From the NCBI RefSeq assembly GCF_000993805.1, contig NZ_CP009961.1, forward strand, positions 552,714-616,713: DNA of 64,000 nt. Direction: 5' to 3'. A program made the translations under genes and the position numbers. Below are positions 11,089 to 20,100 of this stretch, one piece after another (position 1 is the first letter of the stretch; every line of letters starts with the position of its first letter). The notes under the pieces were generated by a model. The model was given only the letters and a program-made list of their open reading frames with translations, was not told the origin of the DNA and did no database searches. The stretch is from Thermofilum uzonense. GTDB taxonomy: Archaea; Thermoproteota; Thermoprotei; Thermofilales; Thermofilaceae.

Positions 11089-12719
11089 CCGGGACAAACG
11101 AGTCCAATTTCTGGGTCATAGTCACACGAAACCTTGAATACAGCCCCTTCGCCCTCTACACCTCCACTCAGAACCATATCTAATGCGGCTTTGAGACTCT
11201 GAGGGCATTTCTCGCCGACACAGTGTTTTCTTATAATGTTAAAATCTACGGGGACCTTGAAGCCGTTACGAGACTCGGCCATGAAAAGCGAGCCGTCACG
11301 GACAAGACTACCCTCCTTCTTCAAGAGGAGGTCGAGCGCCGTCTTAGAGGCGGTTAACAGGTGTCCGAAAACGTACACAATGTGGTCTATATAGTCTTGG
11401 TCGACCCGTGCATCGCCCCCCCGGTAAACACTTGAGAGCAACCCCCCATAATCGATGTGAAGGTTGATATCCGGATTGTGTTCAAGATAGTCCCTTGTCC
11501 TCCTGACAAGGTCGGCGTCGTAAACCTTGTAATTTCCCCGTTTGTTACCCTCGATTTCCTCCTCCTCATACCAGACATAAGCGCATGTATTGGGATCCAT
11601 GCAAGCCTCATTCTCTCTCCTGAGAAACCTGCCGAACCTCTGTATAAGCGAGCTCGCGGGGGCAAGCTCTGTTATTATAAGGTCACTCGATATATCCACC
11701 CCGGCCTCGATCGCCTGTGTAGCTACAATGATAAATTTACCGTTTGAGACCTGAGCGGCTTTTTTGATCATCTCGAGCTTCTTATTCTTGTCATCATTCG
11801 TAAACCTTGAATGCAGCAATACTTTGTTCGGAGAAGTTAGACTGCTATAAAATGCCACGGCGTCTTCCACCGTGTTAAATACGACAAGCGCCCTAGTAAA
11901 GGGAGCACTTTGAAGAATCCCCTTTATCTCCTCGTTTTTTCTCTGACTAGACAAGGACAATAGATTTATCTTGTATTTTTTGCCTCTTCTCTCCTTGATG
12001 AACCCGGGGTCCAGGTCCCCTCTAAAATCAATAACCTTTACGTTACCGGCGGCTTTGCCTAAATGACTTTTAATCTTACTCAAGTAAACATTGGGAAGGG
12101 TCGCAGACAAGAAGAACATGTTCGACGAGAAAACATTTAGACCTAGCTTTAGCAACGCAATCAACACGCTCAGAGACTTCGTCGTGTCGAATAGGAGGTG
12201 GACTTCGTCGAAGATCTGTGTAGATAGCCATGAGGAGCCCCAGCTGAACAGGAAATGGCCCATGCTAGTCTCACTATAGACTTTCGAAATGTCCTCAGGG
12301 GCCAACCCGAGGCTTACAAGAGTAAAAGTGTCGATTGTCGTCAAAACGACTGGGTGAACCAGGTAGGGTGACTCTCGCAGACCCATCATCCTTGCACCTA
12401 CAATCCCTTCCTTGCCCAGCCATCTATAATAGGCAGCAAACTTAGACCTCTGATCCTCGATCAAACTCCGTAAAGGATAGCTAATAATAGTCTTGTAACC
12501 GCTCGAGAGATACGCATGGGACAACGCCAGTGAGAGAGAGGTTTTGCCGTATCCTGTGGGCGCGGAGACAAAGAAAGCATGGCCTCTGCCCTCTCCTGAG
12601 ACTGGAGTCGTCTCGATTTCCTTAACAACGTATTCGAGGTAAGGCCTGGATGCAACAGCATGTGGAGTTGTCTCGCGTATAAATTGATTAACAATTCCTA
12701 AAGAATTAACAATTGACAT
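11085..12719 (-). CDS. cas3': Cas3' DEAD-like helicase subunit
   Basis: The 544-residue superfamily 2 helicase unwinds target DNA for the separate HD nuclease. Motifs are in order and intact: Walker A APTGYGKT (residues 53-60), motif II DEVH (171-174), motif III SAT (205-207), and motif VI QRFGRFLRR (360-368). There is no fused HD domain, as expected for I-A. It starts with ATG seven bases after the cas8a stop and overlaps cas3'' by 4 nt, so the whole block from csa5 reads as one operon. Confidence 0.95.
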   Translation of the reverse strand: MSIVNSLGIVNQFIRETTPHAVASRPYLEYVVKEIETTPVSGEGRGHAFFVSAPTGYGKTSLSLALSHAYLSSGYKTIISYPLRSLIEDQRSKFAAYYRWLGKEGIVGARMMGLRESPYLVHPVVLTTIDTFTLVSLGLAPEDISKVYSETSMGHFLFSWGSSWLSTQIFDEVHLLFDTTKSLSVLIALLKLGLNVFSSNMFFLSATLPNVYLSKIKSHLGKAAGNVKVIDFRGDLDPGFIKERRGKKYKINLLSLSSQRKNEEIKGILQSAPFTRALVVFNTVEDAVAFYSSLTSPNKVLLHSRFTNDDKNKKLEMIKKAAQVSNGKFIIVATQAIEAGVDISSDLIITELAPASSLIQRFGRFLRRENEACMDPNTCAYVWYEEEEIEGNKRGNYKVYDADLVRRTRDYLEHNPDINLHIDYGGLLSSVYRGGDARVDQDYIDHIVYVFGHLLTASKTALDLLLKKEGSLVRDGSLFMAESRNGFKVPVDFNIIRKHCVGEKCPQSLKAALDMVLSGGVEGEGAVFKVSCDYDPEIGLVCPG

Positions 12720-12725
12720 GCTCGT

Positions 12726-13844
12726 TCACTTTTTTTCTTTTACGACGCGAATCAGCCGTGGAAACTCGTATTTACATGCCCTGAGTATCTTTTCATCCCT
12801 TGAAACAATGTCACGAATCGCTGAAATCTCACGGTTGTACTCCGACCAGAAAACAGGGTTTTGGGTTTCAGCATACATGTAGAGCTTTTTTACAGCATTA
12901 TAGGCATGGTAGCCTTCACCCTTACTATCATTTCGCCTCATAAATCTTGAGAGATAGCAAGACAGTGATCGAAGAGACTCACGAACTTCCTCTACTAATG
13001 TATCGTTCTCGTATAACTTGCTTTGCAGGTTTATCTCGAGGGGGAAATCCATGTAAACTTTGTGAGTCTGCCCCTCTTTTGTAATTCTTAAAATCCTGAA
13101 CCTAACAGAACCTACTTTTAACGACCCACGGCGTTCCTTAGCCAATCTTACAAGCTCACTGTTAAATATGATTCTAAGGTACACATACTCATCCATCCAT
13201 CCTCCAATCTCATCCATAGCTTCTTTCAGCTCCCTTATAACAACGTTCTTAAATCCCATATATTCAGTGGGATTCTGTTCAGCATGACCATATGCGCTGG
13301 GAGTAGATAAGACAAAGTAGTGATCCATGCCCACGCGTGTCGAGAATGAGGAAAGGATTCCTAGGAGGAACAACAGGGCTGCCCTAGTATCCGCATAAGG
13401 CGTGATCTGATCTCCCAGGGTTCCCAGCTCTAATGAGGAGATGTTCTGGTATCTGTCCACCTTCATTATTTGCAAGCTGAGACCCTTCTTCTTGACTTCG
13501 CCAATTGGGGACTCGACAAACCCCTTTTCACCGTAGAGTTGAACGCGCCTTTCTAAGTCGAGCCTAGTATAGATGTCTGCGTCTTGATCCTCTGATGCGT
13601 CTAATAGACACTTGAGAAAACCAGTAAAGCCCTTTTCACTACAAAAGCTCTTAATGCTCTTGAAGTCGTTTCCGGAAAATATAGTGTTCAACAAGCCGGC
13701 CTTTTCCTCCTCCAACATTGCGTCTGGGGATTTCTCGAACAGGGCCAGATATCCCTCCCAAAACCATGAGACAACGATTGAGGGCGTCGGTGGAAAAACA
13801 GGCCTAAGTAGCAAGACCCACCACCTTCTCCTCCTGGCCTTCAT
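12726..13844 (-). CDS. cas8a: Large subunit of the I-A Cascade complex (Cas8a/Csa4 type)
   Basis: By operon position between cas5a and cas3', and by length (372 residues), this is the large subunit that recognises the PAM and recruits Cas3. The sequence itself is weakly conserved, as usual for Cas8, and I see no diagnostic catalytic motif. Recognisable features are an aromatic N-terminal segment (VVSWFWEGYLALF) and a basic C-terminus. The ATG at 13844 overlaps cas5a by 41 nt. A TTG at 13814, closer to the cas5a stop and preceded by GGTGG, is an alternative. The family call rests mainly on context. Confidence 0.75.
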   Translation of the reverse strand: MKARRRRWWVLLLRPVFPPTPSIVVSWFWEGYLALFEKSPDAMLEEEKAGLLNTIFSGNDFKSIKSFCSEKGFTGFLKCLLDASEDQDADIYTRLDLERRVQLYGEKGFVESPIGEVKKKGLSLQIMKVDRYQNISSLELGTLGDQITPYADTRAALLFLLGILSSFSTRVGMDHYFVLSTPSAYGHAEQNPTEYMGFKNVVIRELKEAMDEIGGWMDEYVYLRIIFNSELVRLAKERRGSLKVGSVRFRILRITKEGQTHKVYMDFPLEINLQSKLYENDTLVEEVRESLRSLSCYLSRFMRRNDSKGEGYHAYNAVKKLYMYAETQNPVFWSEYNREISAIRDIVSRDEKILRACKYEFPRLIRVVKEKK

Positions 13845-14613
13845 AAATCACTGTATATATTACATACCTCCCCCCTTCCACGGAAACATAGAGAGGACTC
13901 TGTACACCACTAATCTCCGGAACGGGGACAAGGAAAGGCTTAACCTGGGAGGGGTTCATCAATAGCGTCTTGGCAGGTGAATCGGTTAAGACATACGGGT
14001 CGACATAGTACTCCCTGAAAGAGCCCGACGAACCAGAAAGTATGGTAACTCCTCTATCCTCTGGTACGGCTGTATAGACGAAACCCTCCTTATCAGTCCC
14101 GGCGATTTTCGCCTCCCAAACGTTGACTACAGCTACGGGGCTTTCTCGGCTACCAATCCTCCTTATCGCCCATATGTCGTCCGGGCTAAGCCTTTCACCC
14201 CCTCTAAAGACTATGTAATAACGTATCCTTGGAGGCTGCCCATCTATAGATCCAAGCAATGTGCTACCCTTAGCTGGCGCGTCGAAGCTCTTGTAGACAT
14301 GCACGTCTTGCGAAGTCGGGTAGCTCACGCCTCCTCTCTGCCCGATGGCAATAACCCTTGACAGCGTCATGTACGAGATGGGAAAAGCGTTAATGGGTCT
14401 AAAAGATATAGCTACAAGGTCTCTTGAAAGCTCTATGATAAGCCTTACGCCATCCATCTCGCCGTATCTAAGTTTCCTGGCCAGTCTCTCAGCCAAGGCT
14501 CCTAAGACGCTTGTGGGTGGGGGGAACAGATATGAGGGTGGGGATTTACTCAGACCTGCAACCCTGCTCTGAAAACCCCAGAGGAATTCCACGTCAAAGA
14601 CGTAGGCCTTCAT
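13804..14613 (-). CDS. cas5a: Cas5a, Cascade backbone/handle subunit
   Basis: Cas5 binds the 5' handle of the crRNA at the foot of the Cascade complex. The 269-residue protein begins KAYVFDVEFLWGFQS and contains the Cas5 hallmark FPPPTSVLGALAE near residue 35, with the rest of a RAMP fold following. An upstream extension of 34 codons is open, but it overlaps the cas7 end and has no Cas5 character, so the ATG at 14613 was chosen. It lies 14 nt after cas7, with GACCAGG just upstream. Confidence 0.9.
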   Translation of the reverse strand: MKAYVFDVEFLWGFQSRVAGLSKSPPSYLFPPPTSVLGALAERLARKLRYGEMDGVRLIIELSRDLVAISFRPINAFPISYMTLSRVIAIGQRGGVSYPTSQDVHVYKSFDAPAKGSTLLGSIDGQPPRIRYYIVFRGGERLSPDDIWAIRRIGSRESPVAVVNVWEAKIAGTDKEGFVYTAVPEDRGVTILSGSSGSFREYYVDPYVLTDSPAKTLLMNPSQVKPFLVPVPEISGVQSPLYVSVEGGRYVIYTVIYEGQEEKVVGLAT

Positions 14614-14627
14614 CCTGGTCTCCGCTT

Positions 14628-15719
14628 CTACTTTACTCGGGAGATAGCCTCGTTTATCGCCTTTAGAACAGCCTCCTCCGGGCTGGAGTAGCAGTGGAGG
14701 TCCTTGATGTTGCATCCTCCCTCCACGTAGGCGTGGATTCTCGTCCCCCTGTTCGCCAGTTGGGCCTTAGCGGCAGCCCTAGCCAGGTAGTCCCCCGTGA
14801 AGCTGCTAGGCATGGTGAAAACATCGTCCGAGACGGCGATCCCGATCGACTCCCAGCGTATCTCCGCCGGGTTAAACCTCGTCCTCTTAGCTCCCACGGG
14901 GAAATCGAGCAGGAACCTTGCCAAGGCGCTCAGGGCGGTTTTAGACCTCTTTACTGGATCAACACCATTTACGGGCACTCCATACTTAGAAGTTATAAAC
15001 GTGTGCTTGCCGATGTAAGTCGTATCAATATCGAAGGAGAAAGTGAAGAGCGCTGAAGCGACCTCGACATAGTAGATCATCTGGCCCGCAGCCTTACCTG
15101 CACCCTCTTGGGCAACGGAGACGAACTGAGTCCCTAGAGCGTACCTTGAGTGGAGTTGAGGATCGATTGACGAGAGCTCTAATACCTCGTAGACGGGCAC
15201 CATGTAACCCGTGTAGAAGCTAGACGTCCTCTTTACATTGGGCTCCTCCGCGTAAAGGAAACCCCCGATGTCCTCAACCGCACAGCTCTGAATTATAGTA
15301 CTCTCTATCTCCTCAGCGGCTTTAACCAAATCCTCTCCCGACGCTTTCTGAGACTTACCCCTCCTCCCCTTTGTTTCTTGGCCTTCCTCCTGCTCACCCT
15401 GCTGACTATTAGTCTTCGGGGGCTCCTTATTGGTTGAATACTTGTAGACTTCTTTATTCGTGCTTTTCAGGAAGATCCCCTTGCTGCAGAGAGGACAAAC
15501 CTTTTCTCCAGCTTTAATCAACTCCTGAGCTAAAACCTGCTGGTAACTGTGAGCTATGCTCTCCCCAGATATTGCTGGTACGAAGAACGTGACATAGCGG
15601 TCCTGCTTCTTCACGAGGATCGGAACCTTCCTGTGCTTAACATAGTTCCCGACACTCTCAACCATGTTCATTGCTTCAGCCTGCAGCCACACCCTACCCC
15701 TAACAGACACGTAAACCAT
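14628..15719 (-). CDS. cas7: Cas7 (Csa2), Cascade backbone subunit
   Basis: Csa2/Cas7 polymerises along the crRNA. The N-terminus (VYVSVRGRVWLQAEAMN, then VGNYVKHRKVPI) and the central DIGGFLYAEE and FSFDIDTTYIG segments are typical of the DevR/Csa2 family. The protein is 363 residues, about 40 longer than usual. The excess is a hydrophilic, Gln/Glu/Lys-rich stretch around residues 96-130, just after a CPLC pair (C75, C78). This is probably an exposed thumb-loop extension. It is the second gene of the operon, 16 nt after csa5, and starts with ATG. Confidence 0.93.
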   Translation of the reverse strand: MVYVSVRGRVWLQAEAMNMVESVGNYVKHRKVPILVKKQDRYVTFFVPAISGESIAHSYQQVLAQELIKAGEKVCPLCSKGIFLKSTNKEVYKYSTNKEPPKTNSQQGEQEEGQETKGRRGKSQKASGEDLVKAAEEIESTIIQSCAVEDIGGFLYAEEPNVKRTSSFYTGYMVPVYEVLELSSIDPQLHSRYALGTQFVSVAQEGAGKAAGQMIYYVEVASALFTFSFDIDTTYIGKHTFITSKYGVPVNGVDPVKRSKTALSALARFLLDFPVGAKRTRFNPAEIRWESIGIAVSDDVFTMPSSFTGDYLARAAAKAQLANRGTRIHAYVEGGCNIKDLHCYSSPEEAVLKAINEAISRVK

Positions 15720-15735
15720 TCAAACCACCCCAGGT

Positions 15736-16128
15736 TTAACTTGAGGCCCCAGCACCAGAGCTTTCACCTTGCCTTGCCTCCTCACGGGACTCGAAGTAAG
15801 ATATTAATCCCGCCTCTGCCAGTGCCTGAGCAGTTATAGCTGATAGCTCCTCCCTCAGCTTGGTCACGTCGTCCAGCCTCCTGATTTCCTCTATCTCGGC
15901 CTCTAGCTCAGCGTAATTTACGTACTGAGACGCCTCTTTCGCTTTTTTAGATTCAAAGCCTCTGTTAACAAGGGACTGATAGTCCCGGAGGGCTTCCCTT
16001 ATGTAGTAGAGGGCGAGGTCACGTGAAACGGTCTGAGAGAGCTTATCAATATATGTGAAACTCCCCTGCTCGACGTGCAAGATGGCAAGAACGCGTGAGA
16101 GATTTTTAATTGGGGGCCGTTTGCTCAT
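15736..16128 (-). CDS. csa5: Csa5, small subunit of I-A Cascade
   Basis: Csa5 is the small helical subunit that stabilises the R-loop in I-A effector complexes. The 130-residue protein is almost entirely charged helix (for example LEAEIEEIRRLDDVTKLREE), and its C-terminus is low-complexity Gly/Ser/Ala. It heads the interference operon, directly upstream of cas7, as in Sulfolobus and Thermoproteales. The ATG at 16128 sits about 25 nt downstream of a TATA-like box (TTTATATT near 16153-16160), so the mRNA is probably leaderless. Confidence 0.85.
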   Translation of the reverse strand: MSKRPPIKNLSRVLAILHVEQGSFTYIDKLSQTVSRDLALYYIREALRDYQSLVNRGFESKKAKEASQYVNYAELEAEIEEIRRLDDVTKLREELSAITAQALAEAGLISYFESREEARQGESSGAGASS

Positions 16129-16261
16129 ACGTATTCCATTCCATTATCCAATATAAATGGTTTACCCGTTAACAAAGATATATAGCATGTAAACGCATCC
16201 TTGACGCTCAACATAAGCAAAGAAAGAATTTTAGCTATGTAAGATCAACTAAACGTGGAAG
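16129..16261. promoter_or_regulatory. Divergent csa5/csa3 promoter region
   Basis: The 133-nt gap separates the interference operon (minus) from csa3 (plus). On the minus strand a TATA-like CATTTATATTGG near 16150-16160 sits correctly for a start at csa5. On the plus strand AATTTTAGCT near 16226 is spaced for csa3. Csa3 proteins are known to bind cas promoters, so this is the natural place to look for its operator, but I could not define a palindrome with confidence. Confidence 0.5.
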
Positions 16262-16927
16262 ATGGAAATGAGGAAAACATACATATGCTCACTAGGCTTC
16301 GACGCCACAAGCATCGTCAGGCTAATAGGCGAGAAAGGCCTAACAGCCAACGACACCATAATCCTCGTCACGACCACCCACACGCATCCGAGAGCGGAGA
16401 CAGCCATAAAGAGCCTGAAAGACTTCGCTGAAAAGCTAAACCCGAAGTCCACCATAGACGTAATACGGATACCGGAAACAAGCCTAGAAGAAAGCCTCCC
16501 AGTACTTGTCCAGAGAATAAGACAGGAAAAGTCGAGAGGCTCCAATATAATCGTAGACATATCTGGAGGACCGAAAAACATAGCCGTAGCCCTCTACCTT
16601 GCAGCCGCGCTAGCCCCAGCCGACGAGGTACACCTGACATCGGAGGTCACAGGCGAACGAGTACACCTACCATTAATACCAATACACCTCCTCCTAACAC
16701 CCAGACAGCTGAAAGTCCTAAGCATGCTCCCCGCAACTCTCACAGAGCTCTCCCAGAAACTCCAGGTTTCAAAGCCCGCCGTATCCCGCCTAATGGCAAG
16801 GATGAAGGAGAAAGGACTCGTCACCATGAACAAAAACAGGTACGAGCCCACCCCCTGGGGCAGAATACTCCTATATACACAACACCACCCGGAAGCAGCA
16901 AAGGAGGATAGACCACCTATAAACTGA
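16262..16927 (+). CDS. csa3: Csa3, CARF-HTH regulator of CRISPR genes
   Basis: Csa3 regulators couple a CARF ligand-binding domain, which senses cyclic oligoadenylate, to a winged helix, and in Sulfolobus they control adaptation genes and arrays. Residues 1-135 are Rossmann-like, with the CARF signature DISGGPKNIAVALYL (about 99-113). Residues 143-205 are a MarR/ArsR-like HTH (TLTELSQKLQVSKPAVSRL then RMKEKGLV and a wing). It lies beside the array 2 leader and is divergent from csa5, so it could regulate both. ATG at 16262; the ATG two codons later is also possible. Confidence 0.92.
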   Translation: MEMRKTYICSLGFDATSIVRLIGEKGLTANDTIILVTTTHTHPRAETAIKSLKDFAEKLNPKSTIDVIRIPETSLEESLPVLVQRIRQEKSRGSNIIVDISGGPKNIAVALYLAAALAPADEVHLTSEVTGERVHLPLIPIHLLLTPRQLKVLSMLPATLTELSQKLQVSKPAVSRLMARMKEKGLVTMNKNRYEPTPWGRILLYTQHHPEAAKEDRPPIN

Positions 16928-17148
16928 AATCCCCGGGCCACATTCCTCCTCACAAAACAGACATCCTCGAGAGGAAAAAGGCCAAAAACCATCATTTTCC
17001 CGGGGTTTTCTTCCTATGTAATATCACGATTATTTCATAATTAAAACAGTGTTATTTCCTGTAAATTCCCACCAAAACCGGATAAAATACAACCATTAAA
17101 TAGGAAAAAATTAATATTTATCCCCAACCACAAATAGAACTGGAAGCG
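16928..17148 (+). promoter_or_regulatory. Leader of CRISPR array 2
   Basis: AT-rich, gene-free segment after csa3. A TATA-like TTAATATTTAT (17111-17121) lies about 28-38 nt before the first repeat, and the sequence touching the repeat is GGAAGCG, matching GAAGCG in the other leader. The CCCCAACCACAAATA stretch between them also resembles the corresponding part of leader 1. It drives array 2 rightwards and should be the site of new spacer insertion. Confidence 0.8.
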
Positions 17149-20100
17149 GTATCAGAAAAGAATGAATTGAAAGGAGGAATAACTCATGCAGTGCAACCTG
17201 CACCGGTGAGTATCAGAAAAGAATGAATTGAAAGTCCGCGAGCGTTCCCGTTGAGTCGGGGGGTGACAGAGTATCAGAAAAGAATGAATTGAAAGTTACA
17301 CCGCGATAAGTAAGACAACAGACTTTAGCACGTGTATCAGAAAAGAATGAATTGAAAGTTGACTACGCTCGCTTTATCGTATTCAGTCCACATGGTATCA
17401 GAAAAGAATGAATTGAAAGCATTACCCGCTCTATACGCCTTTGGTGCTAGGTATATGGCTTGTATCAGAAAAGAATGAATTGAAAGAAGCGATGAGAGGT
17501 TGCCCGCGCTACGGTAGCCCGCCTGTATCAGAAAAGAATGAATTGAAAGTCACTCTCGATGAGTTTGCAGAGACGGCAAAGTACCACGTATCAGAAAAGA
17601 ATGAATTGAAAGTTCCGGTCTCCAATGTACTCGGGCCGTATGGTTCTTCACGTATCAGAAAAGAATGAATTGAAAGTCCTATACATCATCTACATGGTAT
17701 CGGGAAGACTAATCAGTATCAGAAAAGAATGAATTGAAAGTCAATGGGAATAGTCTGAGGCTGTGAAGCGGGCTCCTCGGTATCAGAAAAGAATGAATTG
17801 AAAGTCAATTTCGCCTCAACCACCATAAACATGTCGTGTATCAGAAAAGAATGAATTGAAAGACGAGTAACAGTCTTGTACGACAGGACGCCCGGGAGCC
17901 CGGTATCAGAAAAGAATGAATTGAAAGCTTCTTTTCGCCACGGGTACTCCCCCCTTTTAATACGTGTATCAGAAAAGAATGAATTGAAAGCTCCCTGCTT
18001 GAGCCGGAACTGCTCGGGCAAGCCCTCGGGTATCAGAAAAGAATGAATTGAAAGTACTCTCCAAGGAGATACCTGAGGCATTAGAGCTGATACGTATCAG
18101 AAAAGAATGAATTGAAAGCATATCAATTCAAATATCAATGACTGTAGGTCAAGTCTGTATCAGAAAAGAATGAATTGAAAGTCGAGCCTGATTGGTTGTT
18201 TTGGGTGTATATCACAGCTGGTATCAGAAAAGAATGAATTGAAAGTAATCCTCTTTTCTAATTCTCAATCCTTTATACTCGGGTGTATCAGAAAAGAATG
18301 AATTGAAAGTTATTTTTTCCTATTGGAGAACACATATAGCTATAGCATATGTATCAGAAAAGAATGAATTGAAAGTGTATAAGTTGTTCTTGCGTCTCAT
18401 CTGTGGTTCTCAATGTATCAGAAAAGAATGAATTGAAAGCTTTCCTTGAAAAACCTGACGAGTTCAGGAAGCGGGTGTATCAGAAAAGAATGAATTGAAA
18501 GTATCGTGTTGCAAGATGAGTAATATTCCGCTACTCGTGTATCAGAAAAGAATGAATTGAAAGTGGCGAAAAAGCCATGGCAAGAAAAAAGCAAAAGGAA
18601 AAGTATCAGAAAAGAATGAATTGAAAGTTTTCACCAAACCTAAAACCGTCAAAGGGGCTTATAAGTATCAGAAAAGAATGAATTGAAAGAACGATGGTAC
18701 GAACTGGGATTACACTGGTGCTAGTGCTAGTATCAGAAAAGAATGAATTGAAAGCTGCTATTTTCTCATGTTGTTCTTTTTCTAACATCTCTTGTATCAG
18801 AAAAGAATGAATTGAAAGAGAAAGATCACGGGGCGCACCGTTGCGCTCCGCTGCCACGTATCAGAAAAGAATGAATTGAAAGAAAATTTTCCATCCATAG
18901 TATGTTGCGTCCTCGCTTTTTGTATCAGAAAAGAATGAATTGAAAGGGTATTGTAGCTTCGCTGCTATGGATTCAATCGCGACGCGTATCAGAAAAGAAT
19001 GAATTGAAAGTTATTTTATCTAGAGCGGAAAACTATACCTCTATACCCCGTATCAGAAAAGAATGAATTGAAAGACACTGGGAGAACTACCTTGAGCGTG
19101 CCCTGAGTGTATCAGAAAAGAATGAATTGAAAGTAAAGATAATTATGTAATTTTCACCGTCATAATCAAAACTGTATCAGAAAAGAATGAATTGAAAGAG
19201 AGCAATGTGCGCCGCCTCATGAGCGAGAACTCCGAGTATCAGAAAAGAATGAATTGAAAGCGGAATTATAGACTTCAATTGCTACTATTGCAAATTGTAT
19301 CAGAAAAGAATGAATTGAAAGCACTTTGTGACAGTCCTGTAGTCTTTTCACCCGTTATTAAGTATCAGAAAAGAATGAATTGAAAGCGGATATAGCATGG
19401 AGCCCCTACATGACCCGCAGGCCCCTGTATCAGAAAAGAATGAATTGAAAGATAATTTGCCCTTTTTACTAGTTTTATTTCCGTCATGGGTATCAGAAAA
19501 GAATGAATTGAAAGACGGGAACGCTTGACAGGTCCTCCTCCCTGGTCCTCCAGTATCAGAAAAGAATGAATTGAAAGTTTGTTGTCATGCTTGTTCATGA
19601 TATTGTATGCAAAATGGGTATCAGAAAAGAATGAATTGAAAGAGGTCTCCGGCAAGTGCGACTGGGAGGAAGGCCTTCACGGTATCAGAAAAGAATGAAT
19701 TGAAAGTGATCCACGTGAGAGTATCGCACCCGACGCCGTAGTTGTATCAGAAAAGAATGAATTGAAAGCAGCGTGAGAGGTAAACGTCATTGTACTCGTC
19801 GAGTATCAGAAAAGAATGAATTGAAAGTTAATGCCATGCACTTTAGCCAAATGCCTTGTTAGGACTGTATCAGAAAAGAATGAATTGAAAGAGGGGTCGC
19901 AGATACATTTTAAGTTACGGAGTTTTTTACGTATCAGAAAAGAATGAATTGAAAGTCGTACTTCGGCGTATACATGGCCCTGTTCGCGGGTATGTATCAG
20001 AAAAGAATGAATTGAAAGACGCCCTTAAAAACCCGTTAAAAAATCTTCAACCCCCTATGTATCAGAAAAGAATGAATTGAAAGAGAGCGACGGCACGGTA

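Noticed and set aside
14614-14715. N-terminal extension of Cas5a by 34 residues
   Set aside because: It overlaps the end of cas7 and lacks Cas5 features; a proper start with purine-rich upstream sequence exists at 14613.
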